Assembly (NCBI GenBank): GCA_010093515.1
Contig: MU001711.1
Coordinates: 73,341 to 128,693 of the forward strand
Length of the DNA: 55,353 bases
Direction of reading: 5' to 3'
From: Lineolata rhizophorae
Taxonomy: Eukaryota; Ascomycota; Dothideomycetes; Lineolatales; Lineolataceae
Each line of letters begins with the position of its first letter. Position 1 is the first letter of the stretch. The notes beneath the pieces are model-generated. The model had not been told where the DNA came from. It did not search any database and saw only the letters and a list, made by a program, of their open reading frames with translations. Shown in pieces: positions 30,348 through 39,903 of this stretch. Both the position numbers and the translations under genes were made by a program.

Positions 30348-31248
30348 CTTGCAACTTATGGACTGTTTCGACCCGAATAAGTGTGACAGCCATCCGCGCG
30401 CGTCTCAATTCATATAGCCTCGGGACCTCGTGAAGTAGCTCGTCATGATTGGTCAGTTTGAAAGCCGAGTCGTTACTTGTGACTCATCCGGGCGTGTCCG
30501 CGAAAAGGTGATGTTTTGTCCCCTTTCGGAGCAATCCGAACCGGGTTATAGTGTTGCAATAGCGGCAACTCCACCTTTTGAACAGAAATATCTTAATGAC
30601 GTTAAGAAGGCGCACTGGCTATGGGATCTATTGAACATTCTATGCATTCTACGCAACATCTGGCTACCACTTCCGCTTGCAATCCCAGTTTCCTAAAAGA
30701 ATTTTAGAGGTAATCAGAGAGTTTTTCTAGGAAATGCCTAAGATAGCGCTGTAGTAGTCGTTGAAAATGAAAATATTCACTTCAAGAAGTCACTTTATTT
30801 TTCCAAATTATCTTTCAAGTCCAGGTAACCTAAAGGATGACTTCTGAGCATGTTTTATGCTTTAAAATCACTGCCTCCTTATTGCGCATCTAGTTAAAAA
30901 CTGTAGACATATTCCCTTATTCGAGTACTCTAATTCACTATGTTTAGTGTGTGTGGCTACCAACTTTAGAGGCCGGTAATAGTCTGGTAATAGCTAAGTA
31001 TAGAGGCCTATGATTTCGGCTTTGATTAGTGTAGGAAATACTATTATATGTCCGTATTTAAGTACGACGGAAATGGCTAACAATAAGCTCTTGCCGGGTT
31101 CCAGCTAGGCGGCTTTGTTTTACAAAGGTTCGATTACAAGGATGTAAACGCTATATCTACTTGGCCTTCCGCAACGTACTTTTAGTAAAATAGAGACGCT
31201 GCAATTTTCTGTAATTCCACGACTCCACACTTTGAAAAAGGCGTTGGC
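30348..31248. other. AT-rich divergent gap before UstYa gene
   Basis: Gap between the divergent PEP-mutase and UstYa-family genes. From about 30690 to 31200 the sequence turns clearly AT-rich and TA-dense (gtaatagtctggtaatagct and similar), unlike the neighbours. This looks like a short RIP-affected repeat relic or simply drifting spacer. No protein-like frame was found, and no candidate peptide precursor for the UstYa enzyme. Confidence 0.5.
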
Positions 31249-32350
31249 ATGTCTCATCGGCGCTCGGTCAGTTGGGCCGATCGTACGCACGATGAATTTC
31301 TCAACCAGCCATCACCGTACTACGACAAAGCATCCGAGGAGCCGTTTACATTCCCCGCGCAGTCTACGGAAAGCATTTGGAGCCAATTCGTGGCAAAAAT
31401 ATGGTCACTTTTTAAACCGAAGCAACGCTATGTGAACTTTGCACCGCTGCCCATTCGCCAAGATGCGCACGCTTCTGAGGTTTACGAGAAGCCAGTCGCA
31501 GCTTTGTCTGAGGACGGGACGCCGCGGACTTGGCTTTTAACTACACGTTGGACTTTTGCTCTATTTGCGGTGTTGATCGTGTCCCTGTCGTTCAATCTAG
31601 CGTTCTGGCTGAAGAGCGTCAGTGATCCTTGGTCGGTCCAAACCCACGTTGAGGTGCTGACTTCAAATGCGTCCTACACCAATACGTATCATGAATATGA
31701 TCTCTTGTGGACAGAGGTGCTAGGTGGAAGTTTGGGAGAAGTGTATACAAGCGAGGGCCGGGATGATGGGCTGACGAGGAAGGCCGGCATTAGCATGTAA
31801 GTACGACTTCGGCATTGATAGGCACGGATGATGTCTCCCACTTCGCAAACCTGACGGAGTGACAGGTTTCACCAGCTGCATTGCCTCGCCGGAATCAGAA
31901 GCGCAATCCAGCAACTCCAAGAAGGGAAGGAAATCGGCTTCTCGGAAGAAACCGACACGAGTGAGCATCGCGGGCACTGGCCGCATTGCTTCGACTATTT
32001 ACGACAGGTAAGGGCCCGCTTCAACATCCCGCACGAGGACCGAACTTAGTAGGGTATTACAGGTTCTCCTCTGCCACGCCGACGATAGCGTGGAGCTATC
32101 CCAGCTCGAAAGTGGCCAGTGGCGTATCAGTGGATATCGCAACAAGCGCATCTGCCGGGACCACAAGAAGCTGTACGAAGAGACGAAGTGCGGGCCGCAA
32201 GGATGCCCGGGAGGGAAATACTTCGTCCCCGGCGAGGATTTTTCCAAGATAAAGGTTGCAGAAGAAAGTGACCGGCGTGGCTACGTGGATGAGCGGGAGC
32301 ATGTTGGGAGGGGAGAGTACTCCGTAGAGCCGGACAAAGACGGACAATGA
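31249..32350 (+). CDS. UstYa-family (DUF3328) oxidase-like protein
   Basis: Exons 31249-31796, 31866-32007 and 32063-32350; introns 69 and 55 nt; 325 aa. A single transmembrane helix lies at about 101-121. The diagnostic paired HxxHC motifs are intact and only appear after splicing: HQLHC at 185-189 and HWPHC at 220-224, the latter followed by FDYLRQ. A CHADD motif follows at 234-238, as in canonical members. UstYa-type proteins are copper-dependent membrane oxidases that cyclise or oxidise peptides and other natural products (ustiloxin, cyclochlorotine). The C-terminal extension (CRDHKKLYEE, CGPQGCPGGKYF) is Cys- and charge-rich. No backbone synthase or peptide precursor is adjacent, so its substrate is unknown. 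Confidence 0.93.
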
Positions 32351-33147
32351 AGGGGCCGAAGACCCAGGGAGTCACGCAACAATAAGACCGCGCTGGACAT
32401 GGAGGTAGCGCGAGCTTGGCAAAACATTGAAGAATATATGCCTACGTAGTACGTATTCTGCTGTTGACGGAACGCCTAGTCATGCTTGTTTTTCAGTGTG
32501 CCGCATTTGGACGGCATTGAGAAGTGAAGTTGCTCGCAGGCGATGCGGCCTTAGGCAGGCATAGCCGGTGGCCCACGGATGCCCGTCGCAACAGACGGAC
32601 GTGTTTGTGCCGTTGTTTTGGAGTCGTGCGCGGTCCCGCAGATGATTGTCTCGGGGCGCGAGGTGAAAGCGGCCGGGGGGGGAGTGGTGGGGCTCGAGTG
32701 GCTGGGAGCGCGCGACGCGCCGTTGCGCTACGTCATTTCCGGCAAGGGCGCGGGCCCGAGTGTTTTGAGATTGCCCGATCGGGCCTGGCGCGCTCGCCAG
32801 CCGGCGGGCGTGACGGTCTGCTCCACCACGGAGCCACGGTACGCACCGGTCGTGGTCCACCGCCCGATTGCTGCTGGCTCCCGGCCCGACCGTTTCCCCT
32901 TCCTCCTCCCTTTTCACGCTTCTCTGCCGCACGCGCGAGCTGCTGCTTGCCATCCCGCGACGCACTCGCCGGCGCCGCACCCGCCTGCGTCACCCCGCCG
33001 GCCAGCGCCTGTGCTAACAGTCCCGCGAGCTTGTGTGTCTTCTTCCCTCGCGTATATTTTACCTGTCCCTTCTTTTGGCTCAACCTAGACAGCTCCGTAT
33101 TTTTGCTCCCTACTCCATTTGTGGTGCCTGCACAGGCCGCCGAAGCT
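32351..33147. promoter_or_regulatory. promoter/leader of coiled-coil gene
   Basis: 797 bp between two plus-strand genes. It becomes pyrimidine-rich from about 32880. A possible 5'-leader intron could end at the ttgtggtgcctgcacag just before the ATG. The frame is open upstream of the chosen start for over 600 nt but is compositionally non-coding. Contains the CTACGTAGTACGTA motif at 32442-32455. Confidence 0.45.
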
Positions 33148-36100
33148 ATGGGCGACACCGGCCTCAACCCTCCTCGACGTCGGAAGAGGCGTAGCAGCGA
33201 CCAGACCGCTGCCGCTGCCGGCGTCGTCGAATATCCCAAGCTCCCCGAAGACGTCGCCGATCTGAAGGCTGCCGTCCAACCCTCTCGCGGCCGTTCGCGA
33301 GGACGCCCAGCCAAGAAGACCCGCCTGGAAAAATCCCCGGAGCTGCCCGACCTCGTGTGCGGCGACGAGGACATGGCCGACAATGCAGAAGACCCGATTC
33401 CCAGCGACGGCACCACCGTCGTCGTCGACGAGTCGTCCGCTAAGCACGTTCGATTCTCCAGCCCGACCAAACATACCGGCTGCCCCTCGTCGCCCCTAAA
33501 GCCGTCTCCCTCGTCTAGCCTGACTCCTCACATGCGTCGCTACTCGCTATCGCCCGCGTATGCCGCCGCTAGCAAGAAACAAAAGGAAGAGAATCGTCGC
33601 TCTTCCCTGCCCGCCAAGCTTTTCTCTCCCGGCGGCCAGTCCACCGCCGGACAAGTCCAGTTCACGCCGCTCCGGTCCGTGCTTGACGAGCGCAGCAAGC
33701 GCCGCTTGCGTCGGTCCCACCTCTCCGAGGAGATCAACTCGATTGACGAGCACAAGCGCGACGACGCTCGCAAGGATAAAGAGTTGAGACAGGCTTTGGA
33801 CGAAATCCGCCGCCGTGAGAGCCAACTGAAGGAATTGACGCTCGAGCTCGAGCTTCAGCGCCAGATGAGCATCGATGTGGGCAGCTCCGACGATCACCGT
33901 GCTAAGACTAAGGAGTTGGAGGCTCGCGTTGCGACCCTGACGCACGAGAAGGAGGAGATGCTCAACTCCCGGGTCCCCGAGCTGACCACCGATGATGGCA
34001 TGGATTCCGACGTTGATATGAATGACAGCGCGGTCGAAGCGGACGATATGCAGGTGTACATCCCGGATGATGACATGTCGCTGGCAGAAATGGCGCAGAA
34101 TACGCCTGGCACGTCGACATTTGCCAATCTGCTGAGGCGTTCAACTGATAATGGCGACATGGTCGAGCAGGGCACTCAGGTCGCCTTTCCTGATCCGAAC
34201 CACGAGAAGGAGATAAAGAACTTTGAGGACACCGTCTTTGCCCTTACCCGCGAAGCTGCCGATGCTCGGGCCGCTCTTCGTGTTTTGTCCGTGGAGCTGG
34301 ACAACCTCGGATTCGCAAAGCCGGGCGAGAACACGACTGCGATCCTGCCTGCCATTCGCGCCGCTTTCCATAATGCGCGCGAGGAACTGGAGCACCTCCT
34401 TCCGGGTGGTTCCCCCGACGAGCTCACCAACGTCCAGGTCATGAACACCATGCTTGGCCATATTCGGAGCCTTATCGCCACAGTTAGTGAAGCCATGTCG
34501 AAGGTTCAAGATCGCGATGCATACATTGCGGAAGTGGAAGGCGACCGTGACGACCTTCATACCAAGATCTCCGACATGTCTGACCGAAACAAGTACCTTG
34601 AAACCCTTTGGATCACCATAGACAAGGAAAATGACTCTAGAAAGCGTGAGATTTTGGAACTGCAGGACCGGTTGACGTCCATCGACGCTGCTGTCAAGGA
34701 TCGTGACAACGCTATTGCGGAGAAAGATAGCCTGCTTGCGAGCTTCGGCGAAGACAACGAAAATCAAACGGCTTCAATCGAAAAGCTTAAGCTTGCATTG
34801 GAGAGCTATCGCAAGGAGGTGGATTCGCTCCAAGGGCTCATCTTCCGCATGGAGTCTGACCACAACGCACAGTATGCGGCTCAAGAAGAAGCGCGCAACG
34901 AATTGCTCAGCACTATGCAAGCTCAACTCGACCGCGAAGTGATCGCTCGGGAGGAGGCTCAGAATGACGTGATTGCCAAATCCGTCCACATACAAGACCT
35001 AGAGCAAGAAGTCGAGAAGGCGTTCCAAAACATCGACGAGCTCAAAGCCCAACTGACCAGCGCCCAAGAGCAGCTTAGTCGAACTCTTCAGCAGCGGGAC
35101 ATTGCGGACGAGGAGATCGCCGAGCGCATGGCAGAGATCTCTAGCATGCAAAAGGAGCTCGAAGAAGCCAAAGAATGGATTTCAGAGCTCAGAACCGAGC
35201 TTTCGGAGGTGACCACTCTTTCTCGGGCTGAGAGGCGCCAGCGGGAGGCTGCCGAGTCGGAAGTCCACCTCCGCGGTAAGAAGATTGATTCGCTCAATGA
35301 ACGGCTTCAGGAAGAGCGTACAAAAATTACTGAGCTTATAGAGCGCATGGACAAGCGGGCGGAGGAAAATAATGAGATCGTTAAGAAGATGAGTGAGGAT
35401 GCCGCCGCTGAAAAGGAACGCTTGTTGGCCGAAATTCTCGTGGAATCGAATCAGAAGCATGCTGCCGAAGAACTCGCCGCCCAGCGCTCCACTATCATGG
35501 CGGAGTTGGAGAAGGATCTTCGTTCCAGCCAGGACGAGCTCCAGAATACGGTTGCTCAGGGAGCCCGGGACATCACTTCCAAGAAGGAGGAAATCAGCAA
35601 ACTCGCTAGCGAATTGGAATCTTCGAAGAGCATGCATGCAAAACTCACTAGGGACTCTAAGACGACTATCTCTAATTTGGATTCGCGGATCAAAGAACTG
35701 TCTGATGTCGTCAAGGCCCGCGACGCGGCAATCAAAATGATTACGAAGGACGCCGAAGCCGCCGAAGGCAACTTTTACCGTGCCGATAAAGAGCGCCAGC
35801 ATGAGATCGCAGCCCTTAGGAGTGATTTGGATAAGGCGAACACTCAGGCCGCTAAACTAGGGCGTGAGAAGGCGAGTCTAGAGCGTCGCGTGGAAGATGA
35901 AGCGAAGACGATGTTGGAAATCGAAGAGCGGCATCATAAAGAGATGTCCAAGCTGACGAACACGATCTATGAGCTCCAAGAGAGGATAAACGGTCTAGAA
36001 TCTGAGCTCGAGCAAACCCAGAGCGCACGTAGAATCGAAGTTGGCGAACTGGAAGAGCGGGTCTGCTCGATGGAACAGATGTTGACTGTGCGCGAGGGCG

Positions 36101-36375
36101 AGATTGCTGATCGTGATCAGCTGATCCACGACCTCGATCAAGAGCGTCGGAGCCTGTTGGATCGCATGAAGGTGGTGATGCAGGAGCTGCGTGATAGCCA
36201 GCGCCATGCTCAACTAAAGACCGAAGAGAAGGCAGCTAAATTCCTCGCGGCCGAAGAGAAACACTTGGATTCGCCGGTGGGTAAGCGATCCACCCAGGCG
36301 TTTCGGCATGCGTCCCTGCGATCGAATCGGGACTCTGGAGTTGGGATGTCCGAACAGGAAATGGAGATGGCATGA
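33148..36375 (+). CDS. long coiled-coil protein, unassigned
   Basis: Single exon, 1,075 aa from the ATG at 33148 (context gccgaagctATGggc). The first 210 residues are basic and disordered with RRRKRRSS, RGRSRGRPAKK and several SP/TP sites (HVRFSSPTKHT, SSPLKPSP), suggesting nuclear localisation and CDK-type phosphorylation. Residues about 210-290 and 360-1040 are almost continuous heptad-repeat coiled coil rich in E, K, Q, L and A. An acidic break (MDSDVDMNDSAVEADDMQ) sits between. The tail ends RHASLRSNRDSGVGMSEQ. The architecture suits a structural or scaffold protein such as a nuclear or spindle-pole component. No enzymatic motif is visible and I do not recognise the family. Confidence 0.85.
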   Translation: MGDTGLNPPRRRKRRSSDQTAAAAGVVEYPKLPEDVADLKAAVQPSRGRSRGRPAKKTRLEKSPELPDLVCGDEDMADNAEDPIPSDGTTVVVDESSAKHVRFSSPTKHTGCPSSPLKPSPSSSLTPHMRRYSLSPAYAAASKKQKEENRRSSLPAKLFSPGGQSTAGQVQFTPLRSVLDERSKRRLRRSHLSEEINSIDEHKRDDARKDKELRQALDEIRRRESQLKELTLELELQRQMSIDVGSSDDHRAKTKELEARVATLTHEKEEMLNSRVPELTTDDGMDSDVDMNDSAVEADDMQVYIPDDDMSLAEMAQNTPGTSTFANLLRRSTDNGDMVEQGTQVAFPDPNHEKEIKNFEDTVFALTREAADARAALRVLSVELDNLGFAKPGENTTAILPAIRAAFHNAREELEHLLPGGSPDELTNVQVMNTMLGHIRSLIATVSEAMSKVQDRDAYIAEVEGDRDDLHTKISDMSDRNKYLETLWITIDKENDSRKREILELQDRLTSIDAAVKDRDNAIAEKDSLLASFGEDNENQTASIEKLKLALESYRKEVDSLQGLIFRMESDHNAQYAAQEEARNELLSTMQAQLDREVIAREEAQNDVIAKSVHIQDLEQEVEKAFQNIDELKAQLTSAQEQLSRTLQQRDIADEEIAERMAEISSMQKELEEAKEWISELRTELSEVTTLSRAERRQREAAESEVHLRGKKIDSLNERLQEERTKITELIERMDKRAEENNEIVKKMSEDAAAEKERLLAEILVESNQKHAAEELAAQRSTIMAELEKDLRSSQDELQNTVAQGARDITSKKEEISKLASELESSKSMHAKLTRDSKTTISNLDSRIKELSDVVKARDAAIKMITKDAEAAEGNFYRADKERQHEIAALRSDLDKANTQAAKLGREKASLERRVEDEAKTMLEIEERHHKEMSKLTNTIYELQERINGLESELEQTQSARRIEVGELEERVCSMEQMLTVREGEIADRDQLIHDLDQERRSLLDRMKVVMQELRDSQRHAQLKTEEKAAKFLAAEEKHLDSPVGKRSTQAFRHASLRSNRDSGVGMSEQEMEMA

Positions 36376-36812
36376 TTATTGCCGTTGTGAGTATTTTTTG
36401 AACATGATATGCCCAATAACCGAGTTGAGTGCGGATTCACATTCCTTTGGATGCCTTTTTCTTTTCTTTTTTCTTTGTTAAGGAGCTCTTTTGGGACGGG
36501 GTTTGGTTGGCCATAAATAAGTGGTGTTGGGCTATTGAGTACCGGCGGTTGAAAAATCAAGACGGACTGCCTGTTCTCTTGACTTAATTCAGTGTTGAAT
36601 AGCCATAATGGATTAATAGCATTTCTTAACCAACTGAGTGGTGAAAAAGTCTTGCGGTTCACTCAGTCTGAGGGCAAGGAATTGTTGGGGTGAGAGTGCA
36701 AAGATGTTCGATTCTTTTCAAACTTGACCGGAGCAAATTTTAATCTAGATTCATAACACGCGCCTGAGACAACAAGAGTGAAGCCAAGTTCGGCTCTTTC
36801 CGTGGGCCCAGC
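36376..36812. other. convergent 3' gap (coiled-coil / PEBP)
   Basis: 437 bp between convergent stop codons, T-rich just after the coiled-coil stop (ctttttcttttcttttttc around 36450-36475). No gene was seen; presumably both transcription ends lie here. Confidence 0.5.
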
Positions 36813-37427
36813 TCACTTCCTCTCATACGACCCAATCCACTCGCCCCACGCGCTCACTTTTCCCTTGATAGCCTCAGCAAGCATGTCCCTTGTCACAGGG
36901 TTGTTCGGATCGGGGCGAAGCCCCAAGGGTTCACTCAGCGCGATCAATTCGTAGAAGTACCGATGGGGCCCATGGCCAAGCAGCGGTCGTGGTGGGACGT
37001 ACGGAACGCTGCGCAGCGTCTTGCCGTACCAGAAGCCACCCCTGAGCGCGAACGGCTTCTGCGGGTCGTTCAGGGGCTCGACGTCGGCCGACGAGACGGA
37101 CGTGGTGCTCGGCGCGATGCCGATGAAGGCGCCGTGGTTGACCGGGGCCGGGAGCGGCACGTCGGCGTCCTCGCAGATGAGCAGGTACTCGGCCAAGGGT
37201 CCATCCGGATGTGTCCAGCGCAGGTCTGGGAAGAGGCCGTCGCCGACGGCCGAGTGCTTGGCGGAGAGCTCGGCCGGCGAGTCGCCGCACTCGGGCGACG
37301 TGATGTGGATGGTCGGCTTCGGGTGGTCCGCAAAGGCCGGGCCCTTAGTGAAGAGCTTGGCGTCGCGCGCCTTGGCGTTGGCGAATGCCCAGCTCAGGGC
37401 TCGCTCGACGTAGTCGAGAGCAGGCAT
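36813..37427 (-). CDS. PEBP / YbhB-like protein
   Basis: Single exon, 204 aa from the ATG at 37427. The phosphatidylethanolamine-binding-protein pattern is present: TSPECGDSPAELS at the N-terminal strand, LRWTHPDG, then LLICEDADVPLPAPVNHGAF (the DPDxP-type ligand loop, here with Ala for Pro) and LLGHGPHRYFYEL (the GPPxxxH-type second signature). The frame is open upstream for another 149 codons but that part is not PEBP-like; MPALDYVERALSWAF is the start I expect for fungal members. Such proteins bind phospholipid or small ligands and, in some fungi, inhibit carboxypeptidase Y. The specific role here is unknown. Confidence 0.9.
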   Translation of the reverse strand: MPALDYVERALSWAFANAKARDAKLFTKGPAFADHPKPTIHITSPECGDSPAELSAKHSAVGDGLFPDLRWTHPDGPLAEYLLICEDADVPLPAPVNHGAFIGIAPSTTSVSSADVEPLNDPQKPFALRGGFWYGKTLRSVPYVPPRPLLGHGPHRYFYELIALSEPLGLRPDPNNPVTRDMLAEAIKGKVSAWGEWIGSYERK

Positions 37428-37741
37428 TTCGGGAGATAGGATCGAGACGAACGTGAATATGGAACAAAGTGACAGTGCGTGCGCTCCGACGAGGGCCAAG
37501 TTTCGCCTTTTGAATGGATTAGAGGTTCTTGGCCCCATCAACTGGGGGTATTTAATCTTCTTAGACGGCGTGACCGGCCCGGTACCGGCGCGAGACCGGA
37601 AACCTGCCGTCTTTGAAAGCAACCTTCGCTCCGTACACGTATAAAATGGAGTTATTTGTAGAACCATGAACATGTGAACTGACTTGTTAATTGGATGGAT
37701 ATCTAAATGACAACATGAGGTAAGGCTACAGTCGATCGCTC
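37428..37741. other. short PEBP upstream gap
   Basis: 314 bp between the PEBP start and the PRP17 stop, both minus strand; it must hold the PEBP promoter and PRP17 terminator. ttataaaa-like sequence near 37640 (cgtataaaatgg) could be a TATA element on either strand. Confidence 0.4.
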
Positions 37742-39124
37742 TCAATCCCAATACTTGATAACGCCGTTCAAGTCTCCCGTCGCAACCTTGCTCGTCTCCC
37801 TCGGATGCCACTGCACAGAAACAACCGCGCTGTCGCTCGCCGAAATCTTGTGATACATCTTGCACGTCTTCCAATCCCAGAAGCAGACGTAGCCGCCGGA
37901 GTCGCCCGACGCGACCAAACCACCATCCGGACTGATCGCAACATCAATAGCGTATCCCGCATTGTTGTGACCCCTGAATCCTTTTTTGCGATTTTGCCGG
38001 AACCGATCCGTGGACGCGTAGACGACGATCTGGTTGTCGGCGGATTGGAAGGCGACGCTCTTGCCGTTGGGGTGAGGCGAGCTCCGCACTAGCGGGTACA
38101 TGTATGGCTCGGCGATGTACTTAATGGGGACGCCGATGCCGTACTCCCACGCGCGCAGGCTCTTGTCGTCGCTCGTCGAGATGAACCGGCGGTTCTCGTC
38201 GCAGAAGGTAAGCGTGTTGACGGGGCCCAAGTGGTAGTCGTACTCCTGCACTGGTGACGCGCCGGGCGTGCGCGTGTCGAACTGGACGATCTTCTTGTCC
38301 GACATGCCGGCCAGGAACTCGTGCGATAGGGCCGGGTCCGGCTGGAAGCGGATGACGTGCGGAGTCTTGCCGGTGGAGTAGCGGCCCACGCAGGTGCCCG
38401 TTTCAGTGTCCCAGAGCTTCATCTTGTGGTCGTACGAGGCCGACAGAAACTTGGTTCCGTCGTAGTTGAAGTCGATGTCACCGACAGATTTGTTGTGACC
38501 TAGGTAGCTGCGCAGCGTCTCGCGCTGGTGGTAAACGTCGAAGATCTTGACGGTGCCGTCAGCTGATGCCGAGAGTAGCAGGTGGCCCGAATCCGGGAGG
38601 AAGCGCATCTGAGTGATGGCCTTGGAGAAGCTGCGCCATGTGTGGATTTGCTTCTTCGGGTGATAGTTCTTGAGGTCGACGATGTCGCCCGTCAACTTTA
38701 TGCCCAGGTCCTGCGGAACGTGCATGTACGTGCGGCCCAGATAGTCCCTCTCGCTGGATCCCAGAAACGTCGTCTTCTCGGACCCGTCGCCAGTCTCTGC
38801 GTAGTCGGTGCCCGCCAGCGTCTTGGGTGCCGCAGGCTGCTCCTCGATGTCATCTTCCTCGTACACGTATTCGACCTCGACGTCGGCGCCCTCCTCGTCG
38901 GACTCGGCATCCGGCCGTTCTTCCTCATACTTTGCCCAGGGACCTTTGTAGGATCCGGGTCCGTCAACAATGCTGGTGTCGCCGCGCTGCTCCCGCTTTC
39001 GCTTTTTCGAAGGTGGCCCATCGGCGGAAATGGCCGACCGGCGGGCATTGCGGAACGTCGCCTCGCTCAGGGCGAGTTCTTGGGCGTAGCCGGTGGGCAC
39101 GCGGCCGCCGTGTGCGGGAGGCAT
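37742..39124 (-). CDS. PRP17: pre-mRNA splicing factor Prp17 (CDC40)
   Basis: Single exon, 460 aa from the ATG at 39124. The second-step spliceosome factor is identified by GPGSYKGPWAKY, the SSERDYLGRTYMHVPQDL segment, DLKNYHPKKQIHTW and a seven-bladed WD40 propeller (about 165-460) with blades ending FDVYH, KLWD, QFD, RAWEY, VYAS, CFWDW and KYWD. The product acts in the nucleus in the second catalytic step of splicing. The N-terminus is short compared with my recollection of fungal orthologues: it starts just before the conserved LSEATFR segment. The open frame continues upstream to 39295 with non-matching Arg/Pro-rich sequence. An upstream exon may be missing from this model. Confidence 0.95.
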   Translation of the reverse strand: MPPAHGGRVPTGYAQELALSEATFRNARRSAISADGPPSKKRKREQRGDTSIVDGPGSYKGPWAKYEEERPDAESDEEGADVEVEYVYEEDDIEEQPAAPKTLAGTDYAETGDGSEKTTFLGSSERDYLGRTYMHVPQDLGIKLTGDIVDLKNYHPKKQIHTWRSFSKAITQMRFLPDSGHLLLSASADGTVKIFDVYHQRETLRSYLGHNKSVGDIDFNYDGTKFLSASYDHKMKLWDTETGTCVGRYSTGKTPHVIRFQPDPALSHEFLAGMSDKKIVQFDTRTPGASPVQEYDYHLGPVNTLTFCDENRRFISTSDDKSLRAWEYGIGVPIKYIAEPYMYPLVRSSPHPNGKSVAFQSADNQIVVYASTDRFRQNRKKGFRGHNNAGYAIDVAISPDGGLVASGDSGGYVCFWDWKTCKMYHKISASDSAVVSVQWHPRETSKVATGDLNGVIKYWD

Positions 39125-39903
39125 GGCGACTGAGGATCGAGGGCGGGGCCGTACGCGCGACTGACTCTGGAAAAGGGTTCGCGAGGGTGAGGTTGGACGC
39201 AGGCCTTGGCCGGGTGCGGTGGTTGCAGGCAGTTGCAGGCAGGCAATGCGTGGACCGGCCCGCCGGCGCGGCCCCAGCAAAACAGCCGCGACCAAGCGAA
39301 TTTAGCCGCGCTGCCGCGCTTGATCAGGCGCGCTGGCTGCCGTCTTCACATGCCTTTCCCGCCGATATATGGCAGTCTCGTGACCCCGCTCAAGCAGTCG
39401 TCGACCGATCCACAGCCCTTCAGATTATTCTTCTGTCGAATTTGTAGCTGGGCCGCTCATCACGTACACAGTATACAATGAAATGCGAAAGCAAGGGGAA
39501 CGAAACACCCGGGTATGGAGCACGAACACCGACCGACTCGCAATCAAGCCCTGCGCATGCGTCCTTGCCGAGCCGCCAAGCAGATATCCCACGGTCCCCT
39601 CCTTCCTTTCGTCGCCACATTCTTGAGCGCTGCCCTCCATGACCAAGCGCGACATACTACGAAGGTTCCTCGCTTTCCACGCCTTATCATCCTAGCATTC
39701 CTTATCATCCTAGCATTACGCCATCCACCCTATCAAACACATTTCGGCCCCTGGCTTGGATGACCGGGTCTGCAGCACCGCGCGGGACAGGAGTAACCAG
39801 TGCACGTGGTGCGGACGATGGTGTCGGGCCGTTGTTACGTTCAACCGTCTCAAAAGTACTGGCCACCGCCGTCACGCATGCTCCTGGCCGCTTCGCTGCG
39901 CAG
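39125..39903. other. PRP17 upstream gap with 18-bp tandem duplication
   Basis: 779 bp between PRP17 and ERV14, both minus strand. It includes the PRP17 promoter. No gene seen; a search for an upstream PRP17 exon with the N-terminal N-x-T/Y motifs found nothing convincing. Contains the tandem duplication at 39682-39717. Confidence 0.5.
39682..39717. repeat. 2 x 18-bp perfect tandem duplication
   Basis: ccttatcatcctagcatt is present twice head-to-tail, at 39682-39699 and 39700-39717. Confidence 0.97.

Noticed and set aside
30445-30696. 83-residue frame next to the UstYa gene as a ribosomal peptide precursor
   Set aside because: No signal peptide, no repeated core and no Kex2 spacing, so it does not look like an UstYa substrate.
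31120-31145. B-box-like ggttcgattac
   Set aside because: Mismatch to consensus and no cloverleaf upstream; lies in an AT-rich relic.
32524-33147. 208-residue upstream extension of the coiled-coil frame
   Set aside because: Cys/Arg-rich, non-coding composition with a pyrimidine-rich leader just before the ATG at 33148.
37428-37874. 149-residue upstream extension of the PEBP frame
   Set aside because: Contains AT-rich promoter-like sequence; the expected fungal PEBP start MPALDY is at 37427.
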